From assembly GCF_018320785.1 (NCBI RefSeq), contig NC_054870.1, positions 1,421,181-1,485,180 on the forward strand: a stretch of 64,000 nucleotides of DNA. The letters run 5' to 3'. Shown piece by piece: positions 45,801-56,025 of the stretch. The notes below the pieces were generated by a model. That model did not search any database and was not told where the DNA came from. It saw nothing but the letters and a program-made list of their open reading frames with translations. The translations under genes and the position numbers were made by a program. The DNA is from Cheilinus undulatus. Lineage: Eukaryota; Chordata; Actinopteri; Labriformes; Labridae. Within the stretch, counting starts at the first letter, position 1. Each line of letters starts with the position of its first letter.

Positions 45801-48800
45801 TTGTTTAATTACTTTTGAGCTTATGTAAGCCAAGTAACAGAATATAGAATTTTCTCAATAAATTAATGATCCTTAACTTTAATTGGTCTGTTTTAGTTCA
45901 TTCTTTATCCTCTTTTTCTGCAGTGCCTTGGTGAATAAACTTAGAACAAAAAGTAAGGAAATTTGTGTTTGGTACATTATTTCTTTGTTGTAACAATGCT
46001 TCTTGGTAATAAATCCTATACAGTTGGAAAGCCTGTTTATTGCTCTTTTAAATGATGCCATATTTGTAAGGAACATGCATTTATGGGATGAGCAGCAGAG
46101 CCAAGTACGTGAGTTGCGCCCATTAAAAATGTGCCAAATCTTCTCTGCCAATGCCAAAAAGCTGATTCTGCTATTGACTCCTGTTTGGGGTTTGGTGGAT
46201 TGGAGCAGCAGTGTGTCCTGAAGCTGTCTCTGATAGTTTCTTTTAGAGAGGAGCAGGATATTGCTGTTCAAGACATAAGACATAATGGAACTGCATCATA
46301 AAGCCTACATGAACTGCATGGTGTTCAGCAATGACTAGTCTCTTCTGTTGCTATTGTACTGTTTTTTTTCCAGCTATAGTAACATTAATTGATAGTAATG
46401 TAGCCTAGTTGTTCTTGTCCCCAAGAACATTCGCTGTTCTTGGGGACAATTGCGGCGTTTGAATGTTTTAAAGTGAGGCTATGTTAGCCTAGCAGCAGCA
46501 GTCTAGCTAGCGCTAGCTTCACCTATTACATTATTGAACATTTCCTCATCATTCTCTGCTATATAGCCATAACTCCCCAGTTCATTGGTTTACTTAGCTG
46601 GATGTCGGTGTTATCTTCGAAATGAGCCATTCTTATCACTCTGATAGGTCTTGGATTCTTTACTAGATGAGATCATGTGGACTCCCAATTAACCCTTTGT
46701 GGTAGCCACATGCTAACTCGTCATCAGCGTGTGCTCCTAACAGCGGTTGAGGTCATATAAAGCTATGCCGTATCAGACTGGGAGTGGAGAGAGAAGATTT
46801 TTTCTGTCACAGAAAGCTTTCAGTGTTGCTTTCTGCGCTTGTTTGGATTCAGACACGTTATCTGGTTCAGACAGAAGCTCCGCTGCTGGCTCAGTCCCCG
46901 CTAATGACAGGCCTGCTAGTTGTTAGCTGGGACACAACAACTCATTAGCTGTATATAACAACTTACCCTTCCCGGTAACTGTCACATTGTCATGCCAAAG
47001 CTTTCCGTGTTGCTGTCAGTGCTAGGTGTGATGAAGAAATGTTCTGGCTAAGGCTAATGTTCGGCTAGTCCACAAGCATTCACACAACAAGTTCCCTTTT
47101 CCCCCTCAACTATCACATAGTCATGGCAAAGCAGCTTGGCAGAGAAGTAAAAAAAATTTTCCCAACATGAAAAGCTTATAGGGTTGTTTTATTCTTTGTC
47201 ATACATAAATGTGGTCCAGTTCTGGTGAAACAGAGGCTAAAGCTATATCTGAGTATTTAGAGCAGTGGAGGCAGCCATTACAGGGCTTTCAGCACAAGCA
47301 TACCCTGCCCATAGCACAACGCTGTATGGATGAGCCATACATAAATGATGTTGACTCAAGCCATTAGTGACAGCATTCAGGCCAAACAAACACAACTCTG
47401 TAGTATATGGCTCATATAAAAGCGTCACTCACTCAGCTACTGACAGACAGACTCAGACACAAACATTACCATATGTAGGGCTGCCCTCAGCTGTCAGCCA
47501 AAAACAGATCATATATCTAATGTTAGATAACAGCTTTCACTGGCATCATTGGACCACTGTTTGAATGATGGAGCTTTATTTCTTGCTAGAATGTAAAATG
47601 TTACACTCATGCACAAAGTACCAGATGTTAAAAAGTTTTTATGAAAAAAGTGGTCTTCACAATAATAAAAATAACTTGATGATGATAGCATTAAAAACTA
47701 CAAGATAAGAAATAGTGCTAGTACTCTGACCTAGTTAGGTCTGGCTTAGTCTTAATTTGTGTTTCATGTTTCATCATGGTGGTGTTCTTGTCCCTTTTGT
47801 CCAGAAGATCAACATTACAGGGTTAAGTCCACAGTGCAATGCTTCCCTCTCACTAGCTCTGTCAACTAGCCGCACGTATTCATTGACATAATAGGGGAGT
47901 TTGCTAGTGATGGTTATTTTAATGAATAGGGTAAAAACAGATTTTGTCAATTACAAACTTGATTCATTACTTTACAGAAAAGTATTCTGAGTACTCTAAC
48001 AGATTACTTGATAATACTTCACCCTGAACACAAGGCAAAAATACACCTGCAAGCTTCAACCTTTGTGTAATGTAATGGCATTTTGAAAAACATTATTCTC
48101 TTTAAATTGTACAAAAATCATTGTCCTGCAGGTTGTTCCTCATTGTCCACGATGTCAAGATATTCCCCTAGCAATCATGAAACCCGACATCGTCTTCTTT
48201 GGAGAGAATCTTCCTGAAATGTTTCACAGAGCCATGAAGCAGGACAAAGACGAGGTGGACCTGTTGATAGTCATTGGGTCTTCCCTGAAAGTCCGACCAG
48301 TTGCCCTCATCCCAAGTATGTCACATTTGGAGGAATACTGTGTTTTATTCATTTATTAATTTAATTTTATTACTCTATTTTTTATTCTATTACTCTTCCT
48401 ATGTATCCATGCATGTAAATTAATTATGTGCATGTTCCATCCTATCTAGACTCTATTCCACATGAAGTGCCTCAGGTCCTGATAAATAGGGAGCAGCTGC
48501 CTCACCTCAATTTTGATGTGGAGTTACTCGGGGACTGTGATGTCATTGTCAATGAGATCTGTCATCGGTTGGGTGGAGACTTTGAGGAGCTTTGTTGTAA
48601 TACAGAAAGACTCTCTGAAATCACAGAGAAACCCCCTCGGTTACCAAAACAGCCACCGAGTGAGGCCTTGCCAGCTGAGAACATTGCAGAGCAAGGGTCA
48701 GAGGAGCAGAAGCAACATTTCTTGGGTTCAGTAACTCAGCCCATTGAGGAAACTGAGGGTCAGAATGTGACGGTGACTGCTGGAAATAGTGCAACACCTC

Positions 48801-49478
48801 CCAAGCCTTGTGGAAATGTTCGTCTCTTTGAAGTAACAGCAGAGCCTTCAGCTGAAGATGCACTTCAAAAAGAGGGAAGTAAAGTCAAGAGCCAAACCTC
48901 TGATGCTGAAAATCCTAGAAGATGCTGGATGACTCAGATCAACAGAAGTCCAATCAGCAAACGCCTTGAGAGTGAGCTTTAAACGTTATAAATAAAGCAT
49001 TGTTTTCTTTAGAAATGTTTCTGTCAATGCATTTATCTGTTGACTTTATATAATATAAAATGTCCTCATAATATTGTAAAGCAACCCAGTGCATGCTTAT
49101 CCAACTTATTTCAGTCATAAAGTGAACTATGTATTAAAGTATTCAAATTTCCGCCAAATATAGTTTTAATTATTCTTACCATTTCTTCCAGCTGGCCAGT
49201 ACCTGTTTCAGGCCCCAAATCACTATCTCTTCCATGGAGCTGAGGTTTACACTGATTCTGAAAATGAGACGTCAAGTTCCTGCAGGAGTGACAGTGACGC
49301 CTCTGACTGCAGCGCAGATGGGATGGAGGAAGACAGCGAGACAGAGGAAGTCACGCATGCAGTGGATGGAGTGACTTCCCTCAAAGACACAGTTCAGCAT
49401 GCTAACGCTAATGAGCCCACATCAAGTGTGCAGAAAGACCATACTTCCTCAAAAACTGAGGGTGACCACTACCTTTAA
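36516..49478 (+). CDS. sirt1: NAD-dependent protein deacetylase sirtuin-1 (nine exons)
   Basis: Coding exons are 36516-36861, 43975-44094, 44198-44433, 44546-44698, 44919-45066, 45165-45244, 48132-48315, 48450-48971 and 49192-49478. All phases agree, giving 2076 nt (691 residues plus stop; human SIRT1 has 747). Features in order: basic motif PAKKRSKV at 21-28; [10 protein letters not shown] near 140-150; basic PPKRKKRKD at about 202-210; NAD-binding GAG and [10 protein letters not shown] at 232-250; TQNID; catalytic His at about 334 (CHG); zinc cysteines at about 342, 345, 366 and 369; [13 protein letters not shown]; and the C-terminal activating segment [18 protein letters not shown]. The enzyme removes acetyl groups from histones and transcription factors in the nucleus while consuming NAD+. 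All catalytic and zinc residues are present, so the gene looks intact. The N-terminal region is shorter and less Ala/Gly-rich than in mammals. Confidence 0.96.
36862..37685 (+). other. Start of SIRT1 intron 1
   Basis: Unassigned intronic sequence before the nested transposons. GGGCGTGGTTTGTAC is repeated in imperfect tandem (about 37605-37650), and GCTAAAGCTAAGCTAATCGC lies just before it. Confidence 0.5.
37942..40598. mobile_element. hAT-like element nested in the outer transposon
   Basis: The right end is CATTTCAGTGCATCCCTA, preceded by many 'TTTTCGG' motifs. The left end TAGGAAGAAACCGAAAATTC is a diverged inverse of it, followed by CGGCCGAAAATGG motifs. The flanks CTTTCTAC and CTTTTTTT agree at six of eight bases, so the duplication is decayed or the left end is off by a few bases. 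CAGTGGTTCTCAAATAGG near 38104 may be the end of yet another element. No transposase was recognised. Confidence 0.6.
38836..39396. mobile_element. hAT MITE, second copy, innermost of the nest
   Basis: The element is 561 bp, starts TAGGGGTAGGTAAAAA and ends ACAATACCCAGCCCTA. CTCATATC flanks both sides exactly (38828-38835 and 39397-39404). It is the reverse complement of the copy at 18420-18983 and is closely similar along its full length. Confidence 0.92.
41830..42198 (-). pseudogene. Tc1-like transposase, N-terminal fragment
   Basis: The minus-strand frame reads [40 protein letters not shown] and [10 protein letters not shown], the first helix-turn-helix of a Tc1-like transposase. The next block ([13 protein letters not shown]) continues in another frame to about 41830, where the similarity stops. 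No catalytic residues survive. Confidence 0.8.
42199..42879 (+). other. SIRT1 intron 1 sequence, unassigned
   Basis: AT-rich intronic DNA, probably including the terminal part of the Tc1 relic around 42200-42330. No other feature was recognised. Confidence 0.4.
42880..43500. repeat. Dispersed repeat, copy A (SIRT1 intron 1)
   Basis: It shares an ordered series of phrases with 46680-47440: AAAGCTTCCAGTGTTGCT, AAGAAATGTCCAGTTCTG, TCATGCCAAGCAG, GGTCCAGTTCTGGT and ACCCTGCCCATAGC. The two copies are strongly diverged. The family is not identified. Confidence 0.55.
43975..44094 (+). CDS. sirt1: sirt1 exon 2
   Basis: The exon encodes [20 protein letters not shown] and [29 protein letters not shown] is strongly conserved in vertebrate SIRT1. 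The acceptor is CTGCATAG and the donor ATAG|GTTTTT (a weak donor). Confidence 0.93.
   Translation: MLDTRISPQTVWLTHQSTSVRKMTDCPMQAPVTGLLNHI
44198..44433 (+). CDS. sirt1: sirt1 exon 3
   Basis: The exon encodes [40 protein letters not shown], a basic cluster PPKRKKRKD and the first NAD-loop residues LTGAG. The donor is GGG|GTAAGC, phase 0. Confidence 0.96.
44546..44698 (+). CDS. sirt1: sirt1 exon 4
   Basis: The exon encodes [20 protein letters not shown], then [19 protein letters not shown], then [10 protein letters not shown]: the cofactor-binding loop and part of the small domain. The donor is AAG|GTAGGT. Confidence 0.97.
44919..45066 (+). CDS. sirt1: sirt1 exon 5
   Basis: The exon encodes [40 protein letters not shown] and RIIQCH. 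The TQNID motif binds NAD+, and the final His (about residue 334) is the catalytic base. The donor is CATG|GTGAGT. Confidence 0.97.
45165..45244 (+). CDS. sirt1: sirt1 exon 6
   Basis: The exon encodes [20 protein letters not shown] and REDIFNQ. CLVC supplies the first two zinc ligands. The acceptor is TTTCAG and the donor CAG|GTATTT. Confidence 0.96.
45245..46400 (+). other. First part of SIRT1 intron 6
   Basis: AT-rich intron with an (AT)n microsatellite at about 45735-45765. Nothing else was recognised. Confidence 0.5.
46415..46449. repeat. Perfect 15-bp inverted repeat with 5-nt loop
   Basis: TTGTCCCCAAGAACA (46415-46429) is followed by TTCGC and the exact reverse complement (46435-46449). 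It lies in SIRT1 intron 6. It could be a cruciform or hairpin former, or the product of template switching. Confidence 0.85.
46680..47440. repeat. Dispersed repeat, copy B (SIRT1 intron 6)
   Basis: This is related to 42880-43500, as described there. Within this copy the motif GAAAGCTTTCAGTGTTGC near 46810 recurs in altered form at about 47000 (AAAGCTTTCCGTGTTGC), so the copy is partly duplicated internally. Confidence 0.55.
47441..48131 (+). other. End of SIRT1 intron 6
   Basis: Unassigned intronic sequence ending in TGTCCTGCAG. No gene or element was recognised. Confidence 0.5.
48132..48315 (+). CDS. sirt1: sirt1 exon 7
   Basis: The exon encodes [40 protein letters not shown] and [18 protein letters not shown] supplies the last two zinc ligands. 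Two residues present in human between CPRC and PLAIMKP are absent here. The donor is CCAA|GTATGT. Confidence 0.97.
48450..48971 (+). CDS. sirt1: sirt1 exon 8
   Basis: The exon encodes [20 protein letters not shown], the end of the catalytic core ([19 protein letters not shown]), then a long acidic, poorly conserved linker, and ISKRLE at the end. The donor GAGA|GTGAGC is phase 1. Reading through the donor gives three more codons and a stop (see findings). Confidence 0.96.
48991..48996 (+). terminator. Intronic polyadenylation signal after sirt1 exon 8
   Basis: AATAAA lies 9 bases after the TAA reached by reading through the exon 8 donor, with a T-rich stretch downstream. Use would give a short mRNA form. 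Confidence 0.35.
49192..49478 (+). CDS. sirt1: sirt1 exon 9 (terminal coding exon)
   Basis: The exon encodes [20 protein letters not shown], followed by an acidic Ser/Asp/Glu-rich tail that ends at TAA (49476-49478). The first segment corresponds to the C-terminal activating strand that packs on the catalytic domain in human SIRT1. Confidence 0.95.
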
Positions 49479-49766
49479 AAGTCAATCACCCATGTCCCAG
49501 CACTAATTATATGTATATGTGCGTTTCGTATATTTTTCACAATAGTTATTTTCATAAAGTTGCATTGGATTGTTAAACTTAATGTGAATATGCAGCTTTA
49601 TTTCTTGCTTGTGTGTGTGTTTTTTTTTTTAATTTAGGTCTCAAACACTGTCTTAAATCTCCTACAATAACTACCGCTCATTACGATGTGGTAATATTTT
49701 CATGTGCTCATTTCTTTTGCATTCTCTCTTAGAAATGCAGCTTATGTTTTTACCTTTTGCAATAAC

Positions 49767-49772
49767 AATAAA
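49767..49772 (+). terminator. SIRT1 polyadenylation signal
   Basis: AATAAA lies 289 bp after the stop; a second hexamer is at 49825-49830. Either could define the mRNA end. A short GT/T-rich tract at 49611-49632 lies in the inferred 3' UTR. Confidence 0.55.
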
Positions 49773-50005
49773 TCCAGCATTAGCTTTATTTTTATTCATA
49801 AATTTCAGTTTCTACAAGCAAAGAAATAAAAACTGTTAGTCTGTAGTATGATGTCCAATGATGATGGTTTTATGAGCTGATTCACTGCTGTTTGCTATAG
49901 GCGAACATGCAGATTTTTAAGCTTGCTGCCTTTGAAATAGCCAGGACTATAACTGACACGTTCATGTGGTATTCCAGAATATTTATTTTGTTTACATATT
50001 TTACA

Positions 50006-50264
50006 ACCCCAGTTTAAAAAAATCGGGGGTGTTGTATTAAGTGTAAATAAAACCAAATGGCATTGTTTCCCAAATTTCATAAACCCATATTTAATTCACA
50101 ATGTAACATAACATATCAGATCTTGAAACTGACATTTAACCATGCCCTAAAAAATATTAGCTCAGTTACAATTTGATAGCAGCAACATATCTCAAATAAG
50201 TTGGAACAAGAGGCTGGAAAAGTAAGTGACACTAATTAAAAAACAACTTTGCAACTGATCTTAC
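50006..50264. repeat. Common teleost DNA-transposon-derived repeat, fragment
   Basis: The text ACAACCCCAGTTTAAAAAAA, ...GATAGCAGCAACATATCTC, AAGTTGGAACAAGAGGCTGG follows a repeat that I remember as very abundant in fish genomes. I cannot name the superfamily with confidence. It is truncated at about 50264. Confidence 0.6.
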
Positions 50265-50900
50265 TAAACGGCTGCGTTTTGACACCTCTCAGAAGACTCC
50301 CTGGCTGTATTGGTTCGAAACTGGTGCTGTAATAAGTTTTAAATGTAATCCATATTTGTTGTGCCCACCGCTTCAATTTGCCCAACTCCCTGTCCCCCAT
50401 GACGCATGTGCGCACGAAGACAGCTTTCGCTCTCAAACACGCTGAAAGATCAGAACTACAACGGGCTTGTGAGTTGGGACAACATACTTGAACCTGCTGG
50501 TCCGGTAGAGGATGGAGTCGGTGACAGCCATATCCCATGTTGCTTATTTCATAGATATGGAGAGGTAGATGCTGCTTCTGCCACTGTGCAACATAGCTAC
50601 TGTGTGTCTGCCGGTCCGCCACTTGGAACAGGCAGGTTTAGCGAACGTACAATATAAATACGCCTACTCCCCCTTTAAAATTTGTCCTACCTTGCTTAAT
50701 TCTGAACTGATCTACATGACATCCGTTTTGTCACAAAGCTGAAAGCTTTAACATGATACTGATTACTTACAGGAGTAGAGTCAAGGTACTGGTTGTTTGA
50801 TCAAACTTTAAATCAAACCCTGCATATCTCTATGGATATTCTCTATTTAGAATCTACAATAACATAGATTATGTTTCTCCAGCTATATGGATTCATATTG
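50265..50900. other. Unassigned block, GC-richer first half
   Basis: 50265-50660 is richer in CpG than its surroundings and abuts the truncated repeat abruptly. It has no recognised coding sequence; short open frames on both strands do not match any family I know. The second half is AT-rich. Confidence 0.4.
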
Positions 50901-50903
50901 ATA

Positions 50904-52254
50904 ATTTCTCCCTCTAAAATTTTAAGACCAGTTGAAAAATTGCAAGAATTTACATTTTGCACTGTTGGATCTTAAGAAGGTTTTAAGTAGAGCTTAAAAA
51001 TGTGAAAAGAAGAAATGGGAGTGAGACCCAAAAAAACTGAGTCAGCAATTTACTGAAAACAAATTGAAATAGGCTGTTCATCAGCTGATCACAGTTTAAG
51101 ACCAAAGCTCAAAAAAACCCGAAACCCCTTCAAAACAGAAATAAAAGTTTCAACAAAGGACTCAGTAATGAGGAGCTCCACCATTCTTGTTGATCACTTC
51201 AAAAATTGGTTTGGGCATGCTTGATGCAAGTGTTTCCAGGAGGCTAGTGGGAATGTTGCTCCAAGTGGTGAAGATGGCTTCACGAAGAGCATCCACTGTC
51301 TGGAACTGATGTCCATTTTTGATATAACTGCCCTTGCCATCTATCCCCATTGGATTTAGATCAGGGGAACATGCAGGATGGTCCAAAACAGTGACGTTAT
51401 TCACCTGGAAGACGCCCTTTGTCAGGCGGACATTGTGAACTACAGTGTTGTCCTGTTGAAAAACCCAGTCGTTACCACACAGACGAGGGCCCTCAGTCAT
51501 GAGGGATGCCCGCTGCAACATCTCCACACAGCCAGCTGCCGTTTGACGCCCCTGCACAACCTGAAGCTCCATTATTCAGTTGAAGGAAAAAGCAGCCCAG
51601 ATCATGATGGCACCCCTTTCACTGTGCCACGTAGAAAACATCTCCAGTGGGATCTCCTTGTCATGCCAGTAACACTGGAAGCCATCAGGACCGTCAAGGT
51701 TACATTTTTTTCTCATCAGAGAATAAAACTTTCTTCCACCTTTCAATGTCCCATGTTTTGTGCTCCCTTACAAAGTCCAAATGGGCAATCTTGTGGCGTT
51801 GAAGGAGACAAGGCATTTTTGTTTTTTTAGGCCCCTCCCTTGCAGATGCCGTCTGATGGTTACTGGGCTGCAGCCAGCACCAGTGACGGCCTTAATTTGG
51901 GTCAAGGACCATCCTGTGTCTCGACGGACAGCCAATCGGATCCTCCAGCTCAGCACTGGTCAAATTTTTTTGGATCTATCACTTGACTTTTTTGTTCCAT
52001 AAACCTCAGGATCTGTGAAGAAATTCAGAGTGACTGTCTACTCTGTCCAACCTCAGCAGCGATGGCACATTGTGAGAGGCCTTGCTTATGCAGCTCAACA
52101 ATCCGACCACGTTCAAAGACAGAAAGCTTTTTTCACTTTTGCCATCAGGAAGTCATGACAGTGACAATACCTGACAGAAAATCACATTGAATCCACATTT
52201 TTGCACAGATTTTGGCTTTTAAAGGCTGTGGTCTTAAACTTTTCATCAGGAGTG
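50904..52254 (-). mobile_element. Tc1-like transposon, decayed full-length copy
   Basis: The right end in reverse reads CACTCCTGATGAAAAGTTTA, and the left end has CTCCCTCTAAAATTTTAAGA; both continue with AAGACCA/C, so they are diverged inverted repeats. TA follows the right end (52255-52256). The size of 1.35 kb is typical for Tc1. This family is distinct from the Tc1 at 25240-26796. Confidence 0.75.
51162..52145 (-). pseudogene. Tc1-like transposase, inactivated
   Basis: The start is near 52145 (MAKVKK), followed by a DNA-binding region in broken frames, with [20 protein letters not shown] as the second helix-turn-helix (about 51900). The open catalytic part 51162-51572 has WVFQQDNTVVHN (second Asp), then SPDLNPMGIDG where an active copy has NPIENLW. 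The catalytic glutamate is therefore lost, in addition to frameshifts. The C-terminus MPKPIFEVINKNGGAPHY is family-typical. Confidence 0.88.
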
Positions 52255-52256
52255 TA

Positions 52257-53937
52257 TACTGTGATTAATCTTGAAACCTTAACAAGTTAGAAGAAATAAT
52301 GTAAGCTTCTTCATATGATTAAATATGACGAAGCTTGACCACAGCTTGCTCCTGTAGTCCTCCAGTGCGAATGTTTACGTGTCTGGGGGTGAAGAGGTGA
52401 GAGGGTCAGACACAGCCAGCAGTGATGAGTGAGGAGACAGACCCAGGTCTGCTTCATGGTAATTCTCTTTTAAAAGCTGGAGAATGTTACTTAAGATAAA
52501 ACCAAAATGGTGGGTACATGCTACAGTGTTGAACTGGCTTTACACTGAAGCACAAGTCTTAATGTGGTAGGCAGCACCGACAGGCTGCTGCTGCCTGTCA
52601 ATGCCCCCCCCCCCGCACTCAATCAGCTTATCTTCTAAAAGGCACCTGGAGCTGAGGCTAGGCCTCTTCCTCCTGCTTGACATGCTGCTGGTGGTGTTTG
52701 TGCTGTGTTTCTGTTGCTGTTACCCTTGAAGGTGAGAAAAGAGTCCCTTTGTTTAATTTTAGAATTGGTCAGTTGCTTAGCAAGATTCCTTCTGCTCCAG
52801 TGGCATTCCTGGAGCGTGGTCTTGGTTCCCCCATTAGAAGCTTAGTGTTTCACAATGTGCAAGTGGTGAGTATGGTGGCTTAATTGATTTGACCTTTTTA
52901 AAACCATTACACTGCTCTTTTTAATGACACTTGTTTTCTTTATTTTCAGAATGTCTGCTGCTGTTTTTTCACCCCCTTTAGTGGTTGTTTCTGCCCCCTG
53001 TAGTACTCCTTTAGTTCCCCTTTAGTGCTCCTGTTTTTGCCCCATGTTTGCTTTAGTATTCCTTTTATTCTTTAGCATTAGCTTTTTGTTACTTTGGGTT
53101 ATTTGGTTCTCTTTTGTCGTTAGTTTGCTTTGACTTTTTGTTTGGTTGCATTTTCATTGGGTGAATTTATTCCCTTGTATATTCAGTCATTTGAATTAGT
53201 TTTCCTGTAACCAGCTTTGTTTCATTTGTTTTAGGGTGTTAATTCTGTTTTGCTCTTTTCCAGAGTTGGTGTCCCTTAGTTGGGAGGCTAGGCACCCAGG
53301 ATGAGGGCCTCCATCTACTGCATGCAAGTGTAGAGCACTGGGTCACAAGTAGGCTACCTTAGTTTGTTTGAGGATTGTTGTGTTGTTTGATGTGCTGCAC
53401 AAAAGGGTGAGTATAAGGTAGCACCCCGCACCTTCCTTAGTGTAGTCTGCCTCTCAGCTAGTGGCATCCGCTCCACTTTCTGATTGATTTATTTTCAGTT
53501 AGGGCAGCAGCTGTAGTTTTAACGCCTTTTAATGATTTATACAAAGCCTTTTTAAGTTGTTAAAATAAAGAATCATTTTAATTCACTTCTCCAGTTGAGT
53601 TTTGCCTGTTTTAACCTTTTTTTAACAGCAGTCCCTGTATTGCCTTTTCTTCATTTGACTAATCAAAATAAAATGTAATATTTTGTTGAACCACTTCTCT
53701 TGCCTCCTCAGTCCTTACCGGTGTAGCCTTTAATTTAGCGTTTTGGAAAGGGGTTAATATAAATTATTTCCTGGGGTGTAAGTCCCCAGGTGGCATCGTT
53801 GGTATTTCTCCTTATTCAATCTTATATAAAAACACCTTCAGGCAAAGCAGATCTTTGCTAATGTTGGCAAAGATGCTAACAACAACACAGGATCAAGCCA
53901 TGTACGTCAGGCTACGCCGCTGGAGTCCAGCAGACCT
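52257..53937. other. Intergenic stretch without a recognised gene
   Basis: It includes a C-run at 52604-52614 and long T-rich text with repeated phrases such as 'CCCCTTTAGTG...CTCC' (52970-53060). AATAAA occurs in TTAAAATAAAGAATC near 53560. The text from 53270 to 53600 (GTTGGTGTCCCTTAGTTGGG onward) could be an LTR or an untranslated region of a retroelement, but I found neither a coding domain nor paired ends. Confidence 0.4.
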
Positions 53938-53939
53938 GA

Positions 53940-55765
53940 GGCCTGTACGACGAAGCTGGGTTTTCTCTTATCCAGATAACTTCAGGATTAACCCTGGATT
54001 TTCTGTACGACGAAGCTGGTTCACTTCTTACCAGGATAAATCGCCGTGGTAACTTAGGCTAAACGGCTAACCTGCTCCGGAGCAGGTTATGTTCTGGATA
54101 AGAGATCGGCGAGTATAAAAGCACCGCCTCCTGACCAATCAGTTCTCTTGGAATATGGCCGTCCCATTCTTAGAAGAGCCTGGTTGGTGCATGGAAAAAG
54201 AGAAGAGCGCTTAGGAGAGAAAGAATCTTTACGGAAAGACGGTAATTAATCCCGGTGATTTCATCCATACAGCAGAGACAGTGTGAAGAAATAAAGCCTT
54301 GTCATCCGCCGGTATGTTTTTGTATTTGATCTTCTGTTCCCAAGTCTTTTTTTTTTTCTCCACTAGGATTGCATCTGAAATAATGGGGTTAATAATAATA
54401 GTCACACATTATGTCCTTTGCACACTGGGTCCGATTATTTCGTCCGAATTTTTTCGCACGTAAAAAAAGAAAATCGAGCTCATGTTCTAATCCAGGTTGC
54501 ACACTGACGCTGAAATTTTCATCCGTCATTTTTTTTTCGGAACTGACCCGATTTTATGCGAAATTTCGCATCAGTCCAAGTCAATTAAATGGGTGAGTGA
54601 TGGTTTAAAACAGTGTCCACTGCTTCCTCCTCGCTTGCTTACCCTCACCGGACCCCTCCTCCCCCTCTCTCGCCCTGAAACCTCACTTTAAACACCCAAG
54701 ATTGCTCAGTTATTATGTGGATATAAACCATGGAAGCATAACAGATGGGTGATAGATGATTCAGATCAGCGCCCTTTGCTTTCTCTCTCTCTCTCACTCA
54801 CCCCCGTCCAACTCCTCCCTCTCTCCCACTCCCGAAACCCCACTTAAAACCCCATAGTTTGCAGATGTGTCATGTGGATATCAGCTATGGAAATATAACA
54901 GATAAAGGCATAGGCTACATTTGTAGCCTACTCACAGCTCATAACAGAGACTGAATAAAAAAGCTGCCCTCCATCTCTTCAACTTGTCTTAGCGCTATGA
55001 CGCCTGGGCAGGTGCTGAATGGAGCTCTCTGTCAGGATGGATCCAGCGGGGTTTTAAAGGAGTGACAGAGATGCAGGCTCACAGTACCAAACTATTTGCC
55101 ACCTTTTACGAATTTTCGCAATGAAGGCAAATAAAAAGGCATCAGATCCAGTGTGCAAGGTCCCAGTGCGTGACGTTTTTTTCTGATTACGGATCCGAAA
55201 ATAACGGACAGTGTGTAAAAACCTTTACTGCAGAAACATGGATTAATGGAACGTGCGAGGAATTAATATTACAACACAAAATTCGCTGAGGAAGCTCTGC
55301 CCCAAACATCTGTGCCGAAATAGAGTGAAACCGAGTGATCAGAGTGCTGTCCATTTATATTGTCCCATAAATTAATTTTGTATAGTCTGACGAATTTACG
55401 CATTAACAGAGTTGGCAATTTTCTGCCAGCATTCATTCCTGGCTTTTGCTGCGGCGACAGTGTTGCTTCTGGCCTGGATGATTGATTTAAATTCCTCCTA
55501 TTTTTGAAGAATGATTGTCTGTTCCTCCATTGAAAAGACGCTGCTCTACAGGCTTTCTCCATGTTTGTGATTGGTCAGATGCTGCAAACACCACCCCTTT
55601 TATGTGAGCGCGCACTGATCCAGATTGGAAAACCCTGGCTGCAATTAGCAAGTTGATAACCAGTTTCGTCATACAGCTGATCCAGATTGCAAATGTCTTG
55701 ATAAGTCAATCCAGCTAAAGGAGAGATATCCAGGGCTTGTTAATCCAGCTTCGTCGTACAGGCCT
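53940..55765. mobile_element. Harbinger-like DNA transposon with nested MITE
   Basis: The ends are inverted: GGCCTGTACGACGAAGCTGG on the left and, in reverse, the same first 20 bases on the right. A second inner copy, CTGTACGACGAAGCTGG, lies at 54002. In the right part, minus-strand text near 55410-55490 reads SIIQARSNTVAAAKARNECW and QKIANSVNA, which looks like the Myb/SANT-type protein of Harbinger elements, here broken. The middle (about 54410-55230) begins GCACACTGGGTCCGATTATT and ends with CGGACAGTGTGT, probably another MITE. The target duplication is not resolved. Confidence 0.65.
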
Positions 55766-56025
55766 CTGGATTTCTCCACACAACAACAATGTCTAAGCTA
55801 ACTAATGCAGTCGGTAAAGGGTCGCCAAAGACTGCAGACCATCAACATTGTTGACAACAAGGGATTTAGGGACCGCGGATTTATTGAACCTTTATTTAAT
55901 TCTCAAAAATCATTTAGGTTTCCCTCATTACAATGATGTCAAGATACAACAGAGACACATTAAGAACAAGTTAAAAATGAGACAAGAAAGTACAATCAAT
56001 GAAAACAATTACACATTGTGGTGAA

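Noticed and set aside
52677..52883. 68-codon frame after the Tc1 element, considered as an exon of the gene downstream of SIRT1 (HERC4 in mammals)
   Set aside because: The translation has no similarity to HERC4 as I know it and no convincing splice sites; no HERC4 exon was found in the window.
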